Positions 23,450 through 34,746 of a DNA stretch of 64,000 nucleotides are shown piece after piece. Both the position numbers and the translations under genes were made by a program. The notes under the pieces were generated by a model. The model saw only the letters and a list, made by a program, of their open reading frames with translations, made no database searches and was not told the origin of the DNA. The DNA is from Lantana camara. Taxonomy: Eukaryota > Streptophyta > Magnoliopsida > Lamiales > Verbenaceae. The DNA is taken from contig CM074862.1 in assembly GCA_037501455.1 (NCBI GenBank), positions 63,271,501 through 63,335,500 of the forward strand, read 5' to 3'. Numbering within the stretch: the first letter of the stretch is position 1; each line of letters begins with the position of its first letter.

Positions 23450-23461
23450 GCTCTGATACCA
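23450..23461 (-). other. Primer-binding site of Copia-1
   Basis: Minus-strand TGGTATCAGAGC, two bases inside the 5' LTR; initiator-Met tRNA type. Confidence 0.88.
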
Positions 23462-23849
23462 CTTGTTGGAAAACACGAATCAGAAAGCAGCGGAATTTAA
23501 AAAAAATTTCCCAACAAAAGGACCTTGGACTCGCAATCGTGTAACCAAATTCGTAGAGACAGAAAACTTACTTTTCTTTTGTTCTTTCTTGAAGCGTTTC
23601 AAGCCACCCAAGAACGCTCTTCTCGCGGCTTGATCCCCTCTCCTTGGTAAAGCTCGAATCTTCAAACTTCTAACTTGAAGTCTCTAGAGAAAGTCCACCA
23701 ACTTGATCACAATCTAACTAGTAAGGATGCTAGTTCTCTAGTTAGTGTTTAGGCTTAACCTAGGGTTTATTTGATCTTGGAGAAAGGAAGGTGTTCAACA
23801 CATGAACCAAAAGAATTGCCCATTAGCTCTAAAGGGGAGCATGAGCTCC

Positions 23850-23861
23850 CCTATATATAGG
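23850..23861 (-). promoter_or_regulatory. Predicted TATA box of Copia-1 5' LTR
   Basis: CCTATATATAGG, same position as 3381-3392 in the partner. In this 5' LTR it would drive the element RNA toward lower coordinates. Confidence 0.55.
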
Positions 23862-24207
23862 AAAGGGAGAGGGACGACCGAACCTCTTCCTTGTTGGACA
23901 AGGATTTGGTTCCTCTCTCTCCTATTACTTGATCATCAAGTATTTTCCAACTTTGACTTTGAATTCTAATTCAAGTCAACTTTTAAGAGAGCTAAAAATA
24001 TCCAAACTATTTTTGGATAATTTTATACTTTATTTATTATAAAATAAATAACTTATTTTTATCTAATTAATTAATTCGCAATTAATTAACTAGATTATTT
24101 TTCTCCAAAATAAGACTTTCTTTTTAATTCAAAATTAAACCAAAGTCTATTAAATAATTAACACATTTAATTATTTAATACATATATATATAATATATAT
24201 ATATTCA

Positions 24208-24275
24208 CACGTGTGTGACACGTGTCACAATGACACGTGTCACTCACGTGAGCCACACGTGTGATTTCACACGTG
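24208..24275 (-). promoter_or_regulatory. Six CACGTG boxes, Copia-1 5' LTR
   Basis: Perfect CACGTG at 24208, 24219, 24234, 24245, 24256 and 24270, giving spacings of 11, 15, 11, 11 and 14 bases. A nearby palindromic context (GACACGTGTC) occurs twice. Confidence 0.65.
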
Positions 24276-25423
24276 TGGAACCCTCTTGGCCCGATTAACT
24301 CATTTAATCATTTTAAAGCCTCAACTCATGTAACCAAGTTGTTGTGTGTGACCCTCTAGGTTCTCAATTCAATTAGTAGTGACCCTAATTAGTTAATTCA
24401 CTAATTAATTAATCAGTCCACAGATTAAACGACCATAGTCTAGCAACAGGTGTTTAACCCCTAGCTGAATTGGAATGTTCGGATTCGACAGAACCTTTAA
24501 GTCATTGATTCATGCGAGATACAACCCTTCTACTTACTATCTCTCAACCAAGATCTAGGGTAAGGGAATAATTAGAACCCTAATAATCCGGTCTTAAAGT
24601 TAAGTGCATTTCATATCCATTTGATCTCAATCCAAGAAATCCTTTTCTTGATGTCTTGATCTACTGCCTTGGCCAAGGACTCCATATGGCATATGAATGA
24701 CTTACACAAGAAGAGATCACCTTGCAAATGCAAGTGTAGGTCCTTTCTTGATTCTCATTCACTTTCAAGAATCACTTGTGCAGCCCCAGCATAAGCCTTG
24801 AATCAGTTGTCTAAGGTGACACCCTTTAAAGCTTATACCTAAGACTACAGAGTTAACTCATAAAGTGACAAGGAACCTCAAGTCTAAGGATCAATTAATC
24901 ACATCAATAACTCATGGGATATTTCCTAATCTGTAAGTTTCCATTTCCTGAAATAGAAACTTCCTTTCCCATTTAGGAATGTTCTCACACGGGGCACCTC
25001 ATTGAACTTACTTATTAAAGTAAGCACCCTCATGTATCACGCACGTATCAACTATACACTTTGCACCTCCATGAAACAAGGTGGTCCTTCTTAAGGGCGT
25101 GATCCCACAAGCAAGCCTTAGAGGAGTCAGGTTGACACTCCCACTGTCTGTAGGACTCATCGGCTTGGAGTATTTTACTAATCATGACTTATGTGATATA
25201 GGGCTCGTTTCATGAACCATTTCACCTAAATGGTAGAGTCCTAAAGTCATCAAGATTAGGGGAGTTCTCATACATGCACAGCTAAAGTAAACGCATACCA
25301 AACAAGAGCATATAAAGAAGTGTTGCCTCAATTCGTTATTTTATTCAAAGATTGTCTGTGATTACAATAAGGAAAAGCACAAAGCGGATATACAATCGGC
25401 TTTTAGGGTACTATTCCTAACAT

Positions 25424-25431
25424 TGATACCA
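25424..25431 (-). other. First half of the Gypsy-1 primer-binding site
   Basis: Minus-strand TGGTATCA, two bases after the end of the 25434-29102 LTR. It includes the right copy of the Copia-1 target duplication (25423-25427, TTGAT) and continues at 2994. Confidence 0.75.
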
Positions 25432-25578
25432 TCTGTAACAGCCCAAAGACCCGCCGTTCGATATTGTCCGCTTTGGCCAAGGGTAGACCCCAAGCGCCTC
25501 ACGGTTTTACGTTTCGAGCCACCGGTATAACCCAATGCACCCAAATGGCCTCTACTCAGGGCAGAGGGATCCACTACT

Positions 25579-25586
25579 TATAAAGC
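25579..25586 (-). promoter_or_regulatory. Predicted TATA box of the Gypsy-1 5' LTR
   Basis: Minus-strand CTTTATAAG, some 45 bases downstream of GTCCCACATCGG, a pairing familiar from many plant LTRs. It leaves about 145 bases of transcribed LTR before the primer site. Confidence 0.5.
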
Positions 25587-27657
25587 AGCTTCAAACCACT
25601 CTGCAATCCGATGTGGGACAAGCACCTTTGGCTATTACATTAGTCAAAATAAAAGTGAGGAGCGAGTTGAAACTATATATGTATATAGAACTTTAAGGTT
25701 TTGTCCAAAATATTTTATTCAAAAGATCTTTATTAGAAAAGTGAACAAGACTGAAGAAATAATTTTGAGAGTAATGTTTAAATAAATGTACATAATGGGG
25801 TTAACCAAGAAACTCCTTGGTTAGTACCCGATAATAGAAAAATATTATATCAACAACAATACTAGGTTCATATTTATTTTAAAATAACGGGATAAAGGGT
25901 TATAGGCTATAATTTGAGAAAACATGAACGCTTTCTAGAACAATATGTTGCCCGCAAGTTACGCGTTCTCCAACCTTTACTCCTTAAAACTGAGAATATT
26001 CGTAACGACATTGATCAAGATGTCGTTACTAATGAAATAAACAATATAATCCCTTTTTCCTCCGGTGTTACCTCAGGGAGCTTCCCCTAGTGATGATATA
26101 CATGAGTTTGGGAGGGGCGTACCCTTTTCCCGTCACTTGATGTGGAATAACTAACCTCCAGTTAGACCATCACCAAGATCTAGTTGGCGGCTGGTATAAT
26201 AAAGGCCATTGGCGCTCGCCTCCTGGTCTATTACTTCTACCGATACCACCGGAGCCCACAATAAGAAAAGATATTTTACTTGCATTTAATCGGTACTAGA
26301 TAGATGGTAATGTAGTACCGGAACATTATAACGTGAAATACTTTAATCTTTATAAGAAGACAAGACAATATGAATACTTTAAAATGATTGATTTTATATA
26401 CTAGAATAATATAAGTTGATATTAAAGTATTTTCCCAAAAGGGGTAGTATCATTTATAAAAGAGTAAGACTTGAACTATATTAGCGTAGGACATAAAATG
26501 TTTTATATATATATAGACTCATGATCGCAGTTGGAAACATATAACCTCACCTACAGTAACCAGATATTATGTAATAATACCGGAGTCCTAGTCACTCCAA
26601 ACCTTCACCTATAAGTGGTGATCAACTATAAGTTTCTATCCTTAACCAAAACTAATCACATAGACAATTTACCATAATAAAGCATGTCATAACACGAAAT
26701 AAGGTCAAATAATATTCCGGTAAAATACAACTTTAACATTCAAACAAAGTTTATAAAATAAGGTCCATTATTATATCAAGTAATATTTAATAAAATTAGG
26801 AATCTTAATAAGCTTCTATGTTCTAAAAGAAGTCTATAAAGAAATCTTATTTTGAAAATGATATTTTAAAATATCCGATTTTAAAATCCTAAATGAATAT
26901 CTTTATTTGAAATTCCTACTTTAGTTTAATAAAAGTCAAAAGTTGGACTTCTTTTTAAAATAGAAATCCTAATTCTTTAATGTTTGAAACCTTCAACGTT
27001 TTTTAATCTCAAAGCGATATTTGAAATATGAAACGCTTAAATGATTCTTGAAACTTTAATCCCCTATTCTATTTAATTAAAACATTAATCAAGAATTATT
27101 ATTTAAATTTCAATTTATTCTTATTTAGTTTGAAATCATTATTTGAAAACAACCACTATTTAAGTGTGGGGGATTAGACACACACTTAAACACCTAATCT
27201 TTCACACAGTAACACACACACACTTCACACACTACTCAAGAACACTAAGATCATGTTCTTGATCATACATGAATATTCATAAGATGTTCTAGGCATTATT
27301 GATTAATTCATATTCATAACATAAGATTAAAGCATAAATGAGCATAATATATAAACTTTAAATGAAAATTAATTCATAAACAAATTTCCTAAACATGAAT
27401 CTATTCAAATATTCAAGAACATAATTATGAATATATAAACACATATTTAAATCATTTTATATAATAATCATGCATTTTCATAAATTAAATTCCTAACTTT
27501 AATTCATGAAATATAAATTCCTAAATCATAATTTCCTAATAAAAACATAAGTATTTAACATAATTTAAAGCATATAAAATATACTAATTAAATTACCTAG
27601 ACTAAATATGAAAATAAAGCATAAATTAAAGCAAAAAAAAAATATATAAACTAACCT

Positions 27658-27680
27658 TGAGAGAGAGAGAGGAGAATGGC

Positions 27681-27715
<35 letters not shown>
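27658..27715. repeat. (GA)n microsatellite
   Basis: Two GA runs separated by GGAGAATGGCGT. On the LTR strand it is (CT)n immediately before a 5' splice-site-like sequence, as in a plant 5' leader. Confidence 0.9.
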
Positions 27716-27717
<2 letters not shown>

Positions 27718-29102
27718 GGAGGGATTTGTGAGTTAGAAGTGAATCTCTTATGGGGTATTTGTAGGTAGGAATTAAAGACTTAAGAGCAATTTCTAAAAAT
27801 ATGTAAGAAATGTGGAGAATTCTAAATCACAAAAATATATGGAAATTATGTAGGAAATGTGGAGAATTTTATGACACACACCTATCATTTCTATTTTAAG
27901 AAAGAAATGTGGAGAATTTTGAATCAAAAAATATGTAGAGAATATGTAGGAAATGTGGAGGATTTTATATCATACACCTAGCCTTTCTATTTTAGAAAGG
28001 TGATGTCATGGATGATGTCATATTTAATAAAAATAAATATAAAATAATGTAAAATTTATTTAAGAGTAGAGAAACGAGAGCTTGAAGTGGTAAAAGTAGT
28101 GAAAGAATGAGTGTAAAATGAGCTTCGTTATGATTATAAATGTGTGACGTTTAGGTCTTTCGTTTGAAAGTTGTAAACGTTAGAGATTATGAAAACCATG
28201 ATAAATTATATAAACAAAGCTATGAGTAAGTTTAAAGGTTGAGAAAATTACAATAGTTAGAGAAAAATTCAAGAAACGTTTTAAGTATAATTTTGAATTT
28301 TAAATGAAAGTTAAACTTTTATGGTAAAAATAATGATTTTTAATAGGGAAAATATTTGTGAAATAAACTACGGTTGGAATTAAGTTTTGGTATGAGCATG
28401 AGAATTTACAAAATAATTCAAGGATCATTTTGACTATAATATTGAAAACCAAAAAGAGAATGAATAAAAAGTTGTTTACGGTAAGAATAGTAACTAGGGT
28501 TTTGAAGTGATTTTCGATACTACTAGAGCTACAATAGGAATTAGGGTTTGTGGATGATATCAAAATTCTCGAAATGATTTAAGGATTCATTTGACTGTAA
28601 TATTTGATAAGAAAAAGCGTTCCGAGTAAATTTCTAATTTTATCGAATGAATAGTGATCAAGGGACCTAATGGTAATATTGATCAACAATTTTTGTAAAG
28701 AGTTTTGGGTCCTAGAAAGCATATGTAAGCAACTATTAAGGTTTTACGAATGAGATAAGAGGATATGGCTTAGTGGATAAACAATGACATGGGGATAAAA
28801 TCGTAACTCTAATGTTAAATTTCCAAAAATTATTTTAGGACAAGAAATGTGAGTTAAGATATTCACGAGATACAAATTTGAGTTTTTAGGATTCTATTGA
28901 GGGAATGGAGGCTCGAAAATGAATAGTAACATTGGGTTTTAGATGAGATATCTCTCAAAGTCACACAATAGCATGTAAGAACAACTTAGAACACATAGAA
29001 ATGTGATGCCTGAAGAACATTTGACGGATCAAAGTCTATAAACGCTTTTACTTTCTTTCAAGGTTTACCAATTCCAACTAGCCCCTATTTAGGGCTGTTA
29101 CA

Positions 29103-29142
29103 TTTCGGACAACCCCCTGAGGGTTGGCGAAATTACAGATTA
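29103..29142. other. 40-bp spacer between Gypsy-1 and Gypsy-3
   Basis: Lies between GGGCTGTTACA and the TGTAATGCCTCG start of the next LTR. It contains CCCCCTGAGGG. It could be older host or element DNA; nothing else can be said. Confidence 0.4.
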
Positions 29143-29924
29143 TGTAATGCCTCGACCTTTTGCCCGTACATGTATGACGTATGTGTTTACCTAATTACCG
29201 TAATTGATTATTTATAAGTGTTTTGTGTATTTAATTTTATAATTAATCGTTATTATGTTAATTTATTTTATCTATAATTTTATTATCATTAATCTTATAA
29301 TTAATTCGTTATAAATTTTATGAATTTATTTTGAAATGGAATTTAATTTTATTATTGAATTTGGAATGCTATGTATTCTTAAATGATATGTACTTGAGTG
29401 ATATGAATGCGTGTCGTTCCTATTCAATTTGAATTTGAAATTTTGTGAAATTTTAGGATGTTGTAGATTTTTGTGTTATGAACATGTATATGTGCTCGTT
29501 TCATGTTTTCGATCTAGTTTGATCTGGTAACGAATTTTATTTAGGGAGACGGGACCGAAAACAGGGGCTAAAGGGCATTTAGCACACCCTCGGTTCTGGG
29601 CGGCATATCTTGAGCTCGGGAACCCGGATTCAAGTTTCTTCACCTCCGCTGAACTCGTATCGAGGCTTTGGGTTTAATGGAATAAGCTTCATATTTTTCT
29701 AAACACGTTTGAACCTCCGAATTTTCACCGAAAAACTGATATCGCGCTTAAATGACCACCCTTCACCATTTTGCGTATATCTCCCTCAATACTTAAGCTT
29801 TTTATCTAATTTTTAGCCCCACTTTTTCCTTACACATTACACTATCACTCCCTCCCTCACTCATTTCGTTCAAGACAAGAAGAAGAGGAGAAATTGCTGC
29901 AAACTTGGGGACTTGATTAAGTAT
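29143..29924 (+). repeat. Gypsy-3 5' LTR, truncated
   Basis: Begins TGTAATGCCTCGACC and carries the shared U3 block (TTGAGCTCGGGAACCCGG near 29606, CTCCGCTGAACTCGTATCG). It aligns with the start of 30708-31270 but with many differences, so this pair is old or comes from different copies. It ends within a leader-like stretch at the deletion junction. Confidence 0.75.
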
Positions 29925-30680
29925 CCGAAAGGTTGATTAAGTATCTGGAGGATATGCTGAGAGCATATGCATTGGACTTTAAAAGCTCATGGAATGAGTA
30001 GCTGCCATTAATCGAGTTTGCTTACAGTAATAGCTATCAAGTCTCGATAGAGATGGCACCTTATGAAGCCCTCTACGGACGAAAGTGTAGGTCTCCGTTG
30101 TTCTTTGCTTTGGAAGAATGGAATTGGACCAAACAAGAAGGCGTGAAAAGAGGGGAGAAGAAAGAAAAACCCTCTAAGGTCATACAAGAGGCTATTGACA
30201 AGGTCCAAATATGCTGACCTTCGGAGAAAGAATCTCGAGTTTGAGATTGGAGATAGAGTCTTCTTAAAGGCATCTCCATTAAAAGGGTTTTCAAGGATCG
30301 GTCGAGGAGGAAAATTAAACCCTCGGTATTTAGGATCGTATGAGATTTTGGAGAGAATCGGGGATACAGCCTATCTATTGGATTTGCCTCCAAGTTTGAC
30401 CGGAATCCACAATGTATTTCATGTCTCGCAACTCCGGAAGTATTACAGAGATGAATCTGAGAGTTTACCGGTTGAAGAAGTGGAATTAGAGCCAAATCTC
30501 ACCTTCGTTCAAAAGCCGATTAAGATATTGGATCAAAAATTTCAAAAACTCCAAAATCGGCGTATTCCACTAGTCATGGTTCTTTGGAGAAGTGATCAAA
30601 CCGAAGAGGCTACGTGGGAAATGGAGGAAAAGATGAAAAAGTTCCACCCCGATTTGTTCCCTGGCGAGCAGTGCATCTGA
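29925..30680 (+). pseudogene. pol: Gypsy-3 integrase C-terminal part with chromodomain-like tail
   Basis: Starts at [17 protein letters not shown], just at the catalytic Glu of the integrase core; the two catalytic Asp residues and the zinc domain are deleted. Continues [20 protein letters not shown], then an internal loss of about 50 bases joins [11 protein letters not shown] to [10 protein letters not shown] with a frame change near 30210. The rest is intact: [31 protein letters not shown], and the tail EEATWEMEEKMKKFHPDLF, with the stop at 30678-30680. A TAG at about 29999-30001 interrupts SSWNE. The sequence is close to Gypsy-2 integrase but encoded on the other strand. Confidence 0.88.
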
Positions 30681-30688
30681 GGACGAAT

Positions 30689-30707
30689 TCTTTTGAGGGG
30701 GAGAGAT
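30689..30707 (+). other. Polypurine tract of Gypsy-3
   Basis: TTTTGAGGGGGAGAGAT, matching that of Gypsy-2. The LTR after it reads CGTAACGCCCCG, so the expected initial TG has mutated to CG. Confidence 0.75.
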
Positions 30708-32011
30708 CGTAACGCCCCGACTTTTCAGTCGTATAGGTATGACTTATGTGATAACTATTTAAGCATTTAAATTAATTTAATTATGTATTTATATATTTCA
30801 TTCTTACTTTTAATTGGTATTCTTTAATTATATGAATTAATTTGAAATGAATTTCATAAATTCTTGAACGTTATGTTTTTATGTGACTAGATTGCATATC
30901 GTTTCTATATGATTTGATTTTTGAATTTCGTGCAAATTTGGTATGACGTAGAATTATGTGTTATGAACGTGTCTATGTGCTCGTTTTACGTTTTTGGATT
31001 CTTTGTCTTAATTTTTGAATTTAATTTGAGTTTTGGAACCAAATGGGGGATAACGAGCAATTAGCGCACCCTTGGTTCCGAGTGTCGTATCTTGAGCTCG
31101 GGAACTCGGAATCAAGTTTTGTCAACTCTGTTGCACTCGTATCGATGATTCAGGTTCAATGAGATAAGCCTCACATTTTTCTAAAATCATTTGGACCTTC
31201 GAATTTCACCCGGAACTTGTCATCTCTCCCAAGATGACCACCCTTCACCTTTTTAACTATATCTTGAACCATGGTTAACCAAATTGGATGAAACTTGAAC
31301 CAACTTAACCCTCTCTCAACCCTTGATCAGCCAACTTATCCCTGTCATTCCATTTCACTCCCACACTTAGCCAAAATCTGCTGGAACCGAGATAACCTTG
31401 AAGGAGAAGAAAAATACTCTTCATCTTCAACCATTTTAGCTCAATTTTCTTCCAAATCACTCCATACTTGCTAGGTAAGTCCATGATTATGTTTTCCACC
31501 CTCTCCTCTTTCTTTTGAGTCCTTTATGGCTGAATTTGATGGATTAATGATCATATATTGATGATATATGTGAATAGTAAGGGTTTGATCAAATTTTGGA
31601 GTTATGGAAGAATTCATGTGTTTTCTTTGAGGTTGATGCATCATAAATGAACTCTTTGTATTCATTATTACTTGTATGAATTGATTTAGCTTGGTAGTTG
31701 AGGATTTAATTAGTTTCCATTAATGAATTTTGAAGGAAAATGGATGAAAATGAACTCTTCTCTCTTCACTCAAGTTCTCGATCATTGGTGCAACTTTGGG
31801 ACTTGTTTTGAGGTGTTTTTATTGTGCTTTTATTGCCTTAACTTACCTTGATTCGTTGGTTTTGAGTTGGTTGAAGTTTGGTTCTTTTTTCCCATGTTTT
31901 CGTTGCATATCTTCTGTTGTTCTTTCCTGTCGCGACCGCGATCGAACCATGAACGATCATGGTAGCGGCCGCGACTTAAAATTGAATTTCTTTCAAATTA
32001 TTGGTCACGGG
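30708..32011 (+). repeat. Gypsy-3 3' LTR, first part
   Basis: CGTAACGCCCCGACTTTTC start, shared U3 block (CTTGAGCTCGGGAACTCGG near 31090), TATA-like CTATATCTTG (31256-31266), leader-like C/T-rich stretch, consensus donor CTAG|GTAAGTCC (31474/31475) and the start of an inverted-repeat cluster. The last five bases, ACGGG, are the target duplication of the nested LTR. Confidence 0.8.
31927..31976. repeat. GC-rich inverted repeats, Gypsy-3 3' LTR (left part)
   Basis: ACCATG AACGAT CATGGT (31946-31963) is flanked by GTCGCGACCGCGAT and AGCGGCCGCGAC, which can pair with each other. This is the first unit of a cluster split by the nested LTR. Confidence 0.6.
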
Positions 32012-32524
32012 TGTGACGCCCCATATTCTCGAAGGGCGTCCAGGCGACATTAGCAAGTAAGTCTCTACACTTGTGTGTGTTTAATTTAAGAGTTCTTGAA
32101 TTATGTGATTTAATGTAAATTCAATTTAATATGTGTTCATTCGAATTATTCTAAGATTAATTGTCAACTTGATTATTTATGCGCATATTTAACCCTAACT
32201 GTCTAATTTGATTTAATTCAAATTTATTCCATGAAATAATTGTCAAGTTGCTTTTAAAGCCATCATGTTGCTTAACTTGTTTAATTTCGGTTTACTTCAA
32301 TTTCTTGAGATTAATTGTCAATCATGTGTTTACGAAGTGTCGTTAAATTGTACGAAAGATTTCTAAAATGAAATTGAATTAAACTCTAATTGGTAAATCT
32401 GTCTCTTTCATTTAAATTTATAAAATTAATTCGGAGCTTGAATGTTTATTCGTAACTTTACCAATTTTATTTACGATTGTTTGTACGCGCTATTTCTCTT
32501 TCCTACGCGATAAGGATACCCGGT

Positions 32525-32532
32525 TATATATA
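32525..32532 (+). promoter_or_regulatory. Upstream TATA box of the solo LTR
   Basis: TATATATA, followed about 30 bases on by CACATTTCTCCC and a long (CT)n run, the usual arrangement of a plant core promoter with pyrimidine patch. Confidence 0.5.
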
Positions 32533-32563
32533 GCTTGTGCACAAGACACATTTCTCCCAAATC

Positions 32564-32565
<2 letters not shown>

Positions 32566-32615
<50 letters not shown>

Positions 32616-32633
32616 CTCTCCTACTCTCTCTCC
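32566..32633. repeat. (TC)n microsatellite
   Basis: About 68 bases of CT with small interruptions, in the position of a 5' leader after the 32525 TATA box. Confidence 0.9.
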
Positions 32634-32639
32634 CGCGGT

Positions 32640-33389
32640 CACTATGCACGGCTTCGGTTACGAGCCCATAACTTGATCGTTTCTCGACGGAATTCAACAA
32701 ACGAGTAGTCCATTTCGGATATCTCAGCGAGACCGATGCAAGAGTACCAATTTCACAGTCTAACGACGAATGGTGGTGGAGTTATGGCCGGCTTTCAGTA
32801 GCAGCGGCGGAGGTGTCAGACCGCCGCCACTTCGCCGGTCTTCGTGGCGGTTTTCGGCCATCCCCTCGATGCACGCGCCCCATGCCCAGAAACTACACAT
32901 CCCGGCGCACCGTTTGACGTTGGCGGTGCGGCCATCGGAGCCGCGACGACGCCGCACGCGGTGGCGGCGCCCGTTCCTGTAGCGGCGTGATTTCGCCGCT
33001 TCCGGCGATGGTTTTCGATGGGGCTTGATGGTTTCCAAGGTTGTTCGACCTCCTGAGTTCATTTCCGGCATCAATTTCACCAGACCTTGGCCGTAGGTGG
33101 TGGTTCCGACGACGTGGGTGGCGGCAGATTATTCGGCGGCCAACGGGGGCCTTTTCCGGCCATATTTTGGCCTTGGGCTCTTCATGAAAGTTGTTCGGAA
33201 CGACGAGAACTAGTAATCTATGATCACGCGACTCCAGATTTGGCCAATTGGCGGCGGATCGCGGCGGCAAAGTGGCGGTGCAACAGCAGGGCTAGCTCCG
33301 GCAGTGGCCTGGTGGCGGCCCGGCGACATTCCGGCAGCTACAGTGGTGGCCTTCCGGCGGCGTCTGGTCAGAATGTTCTTCTCATTGTG
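32640..33389 (+). other. GC-rich leader-like stretch of the solo LTR
   Basis: About 750 bases, much richer in GC than the flanks, dense in GGCGGC and CCGCC. Frames of 70-125 codons exist on both strands but are Arg/Pro/Gly low-complexity, with no family resemblance. It ends at the donor-like GTG|GTGAGT. It could be a captured host 5' UTR or exon. Confidence 0.4.
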
Positions 33390-34746
33390 GTGAGTTCAAC
33401 GCCACTTTCCGTTCGTTAATCGGACACTCGATCTATTTATTATGAATTATTTTACGTAATTGTGATTATTTGAATTAATTAATTTAAGTACAAATAAATT
33501 GGTTATTGTTGGTTTGTTGATCGAGATGTACTCCAATCGTATACGAAAACATGTATTGAATGGATTGTGACACGTATGAATGTTTCGATTTACAATTTGA
33601 ATCCCGATGTGATGAATTTATACTATGTGTTTAGATATAAAGGGGTGTTAGTGTAATATCTAGAAACTAATCTTTTATGTGACTAAATGAACTTGAATGA
33701 TATTTTAGAAGAACGAACATGTTGTGATTTCTCTATATAGATTTGGGACGTTCTCAATGTCATGTTTGTTGTAAATTGTGTTTCCAATATTAAATTGAGA
33801 TACATGAAAGATGCTTGAACAACTTGAGACTTTATGCATAAAAGGAGTTAGAATTGTAATATCTTGATTTACTCTTACTACTCGAAAATGGTATATTATG
33901 AATTAAGATAAATTGATAATTGTCATGTTTGTAAGTAATTAATTCCTAGCTGAATAATTGTATAAACACTTTAAACGAACAATTATGCTTAGTAATCAAC
34001 TAAGGGGATGTATGTGTAATAATTCTAAACTTTTATAAATAACTTAGGGGATGTAAGTGTAATATTTACGAAACTATGAATGTGACTTGAGCTTGTGTAC
34101 CAAACATGTTGTGAAGTTGTAAAGTATGATCTTAAGTGAATTAGATGCACTCTTTATTTGTATCAAGCATGCCATCTACGTACACCAACTGTATGTTTAT
34201 ATGATCAAGTTGCTCTTACTTATGCACTTTATAACTCGTCATGAACTTGATGCTTAATTCTAATATTATAATTGAACCCTGTGACATTGGATGATTTAAT
34301 ATGCATTTTGTGAATACATTGACTTCCTAAATTGATCTTGCATCTTTGGATATGGAATTACGTCGATTGCTTGTAAATATGACCTTGTTGAGCATTGATA
34401 TGCCTTGAATGACCACGACACCTTATCCAAGCACAACATGAACACTTATGCATAACCACGATCATGTTGAGCAATGCCATGCGTCTTGTTTGGTTCATAT
34501 AGAGTCTAAGTCTGGGCTTCTGTATGTCTTGTCACAGAGTTTGGTGGTGCCGGTAGGTCTGAGGTTTAGAGTGTTTGGTCCTTCACACTCTCAGACTCTA
34601 CTTTCACGAGGTGAGGTTTAGGATTTTGTATAGTTATGTGACCTATAGCCTTTATATGGTGAATTCTACCCTTGCATGCGAGTATACCTTACTATAAGTA
34701 CGTATGTGTTGGATATGATATGTTTATGATATTGAGCGTGTGTTCT

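Larger units (their letters stand above)
21163..23463 (-). other. Copia-1 5' untranslated leader (2.3 kb)
   Basis: Between the gag ATG and the 5' LTR. No coding family is visible on either strand. It holds four copies of a 17-base motif, an AACCGGA hairpin, a short run of loose repeats around 22380-22440 (GGCTCCAACC), and a GC-rich island next to the primer site. It aligns with 51411-53532 of Copia-2 over most of its length. Confidence 0.8.
2995..25422 (-). mobile_element. Copia-1: Ty1/Copia element containing nested Gypsy-2
   Basis: LTR (2995-4938), polypurine tract, RNase H, RT, integrase, protease and gag in minus-strand Copia order, long leader, primer site, LTR (23464-25422). Target duplication CTGAT/TTGAT with one mismatch. 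Gypsy-2 with its duplicated GTCCT splits the integrase. Without Gypsy-2 the element is about 10.2 kb. Its LTRs differ by scattered bases, two of them CACGTG to CACATG, and by an AT-repeat length change. It is the same family as Copia-2 at 43012-55458. Confidence 0.92.
23464..25422 (-). repeat. Copia-1 5' LTR (1959 bp)
   Basis: Partner of 2995-4938. Differences include a longer TATATA tract near 24184-24204 and intact CACGTG boxes where the partner has CACATG. Confidence 0.93.
1..29102 (-). mobile_element. Gypsy-1: chimeric, internally deleted Ty3/Gypsy remnant (split by Copia-1)
   Basis: Read on the minus strand the order is 5' LTR (25434-29102), half a primer site, the Copia-1 insertion (2995-25422), the rest of the leader, gag, integrase with a chromodomain-like tail, a polypurine tract, and a 3' LTR running off the window start. 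Protease, reverse transcriptase and RNase H are absent; gag is fused straight to integrase near 2310. The left flank of Copia-1 ends CTGAT and the right flank begins TTGAT, so removing Copia-1 restores a continuous primer site. The two LTRs do not resemble each other at their starts (TGTAACAGCCC versus TGTGATGCCCC), so this is probably a recombinant of two families or a deletion spanning two elements. Confidence 0.75.
25434..29102 (-). repeat. 5' LTR of Gypsy-1 (3669 bp)
   Basis: Forward it runs from TGTAACAGCC to GGGCTGTTACA; on the minus strand it is followed by GA and the primer site. The inside is AT-rich without coding. A splice-donor-like CAAG|GTTAGT lies at 27656/27655 after a (CT)n leader. 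Near its 3' end the minus strand has CCCACATCGG and a TATA box. It does not match the LTR at 1-926, so its assignment to the same element rests on the shared primer site alone. Confidence 0.75.

Noticed and set aside
25434..25638. Small DNA transposon with ends TGTAACAGCC and GGCTATTACA
   Set aside because: The 10-base inverted ends are suggestive, but there is no target duplication, and the left end coincides with the end of an LTR adjoining a primer site; the inner match is probably chance.
32760..33420. Possible host gene in the GC-rich stretch of the 4-kb solo LTR
   Set aside because: Frames exist on both strands but are Pro/Arg/Gly low-complexity with no recognisable domain, and the stretch lies inside an LTR with good ends; recorded as leader-like sequence.
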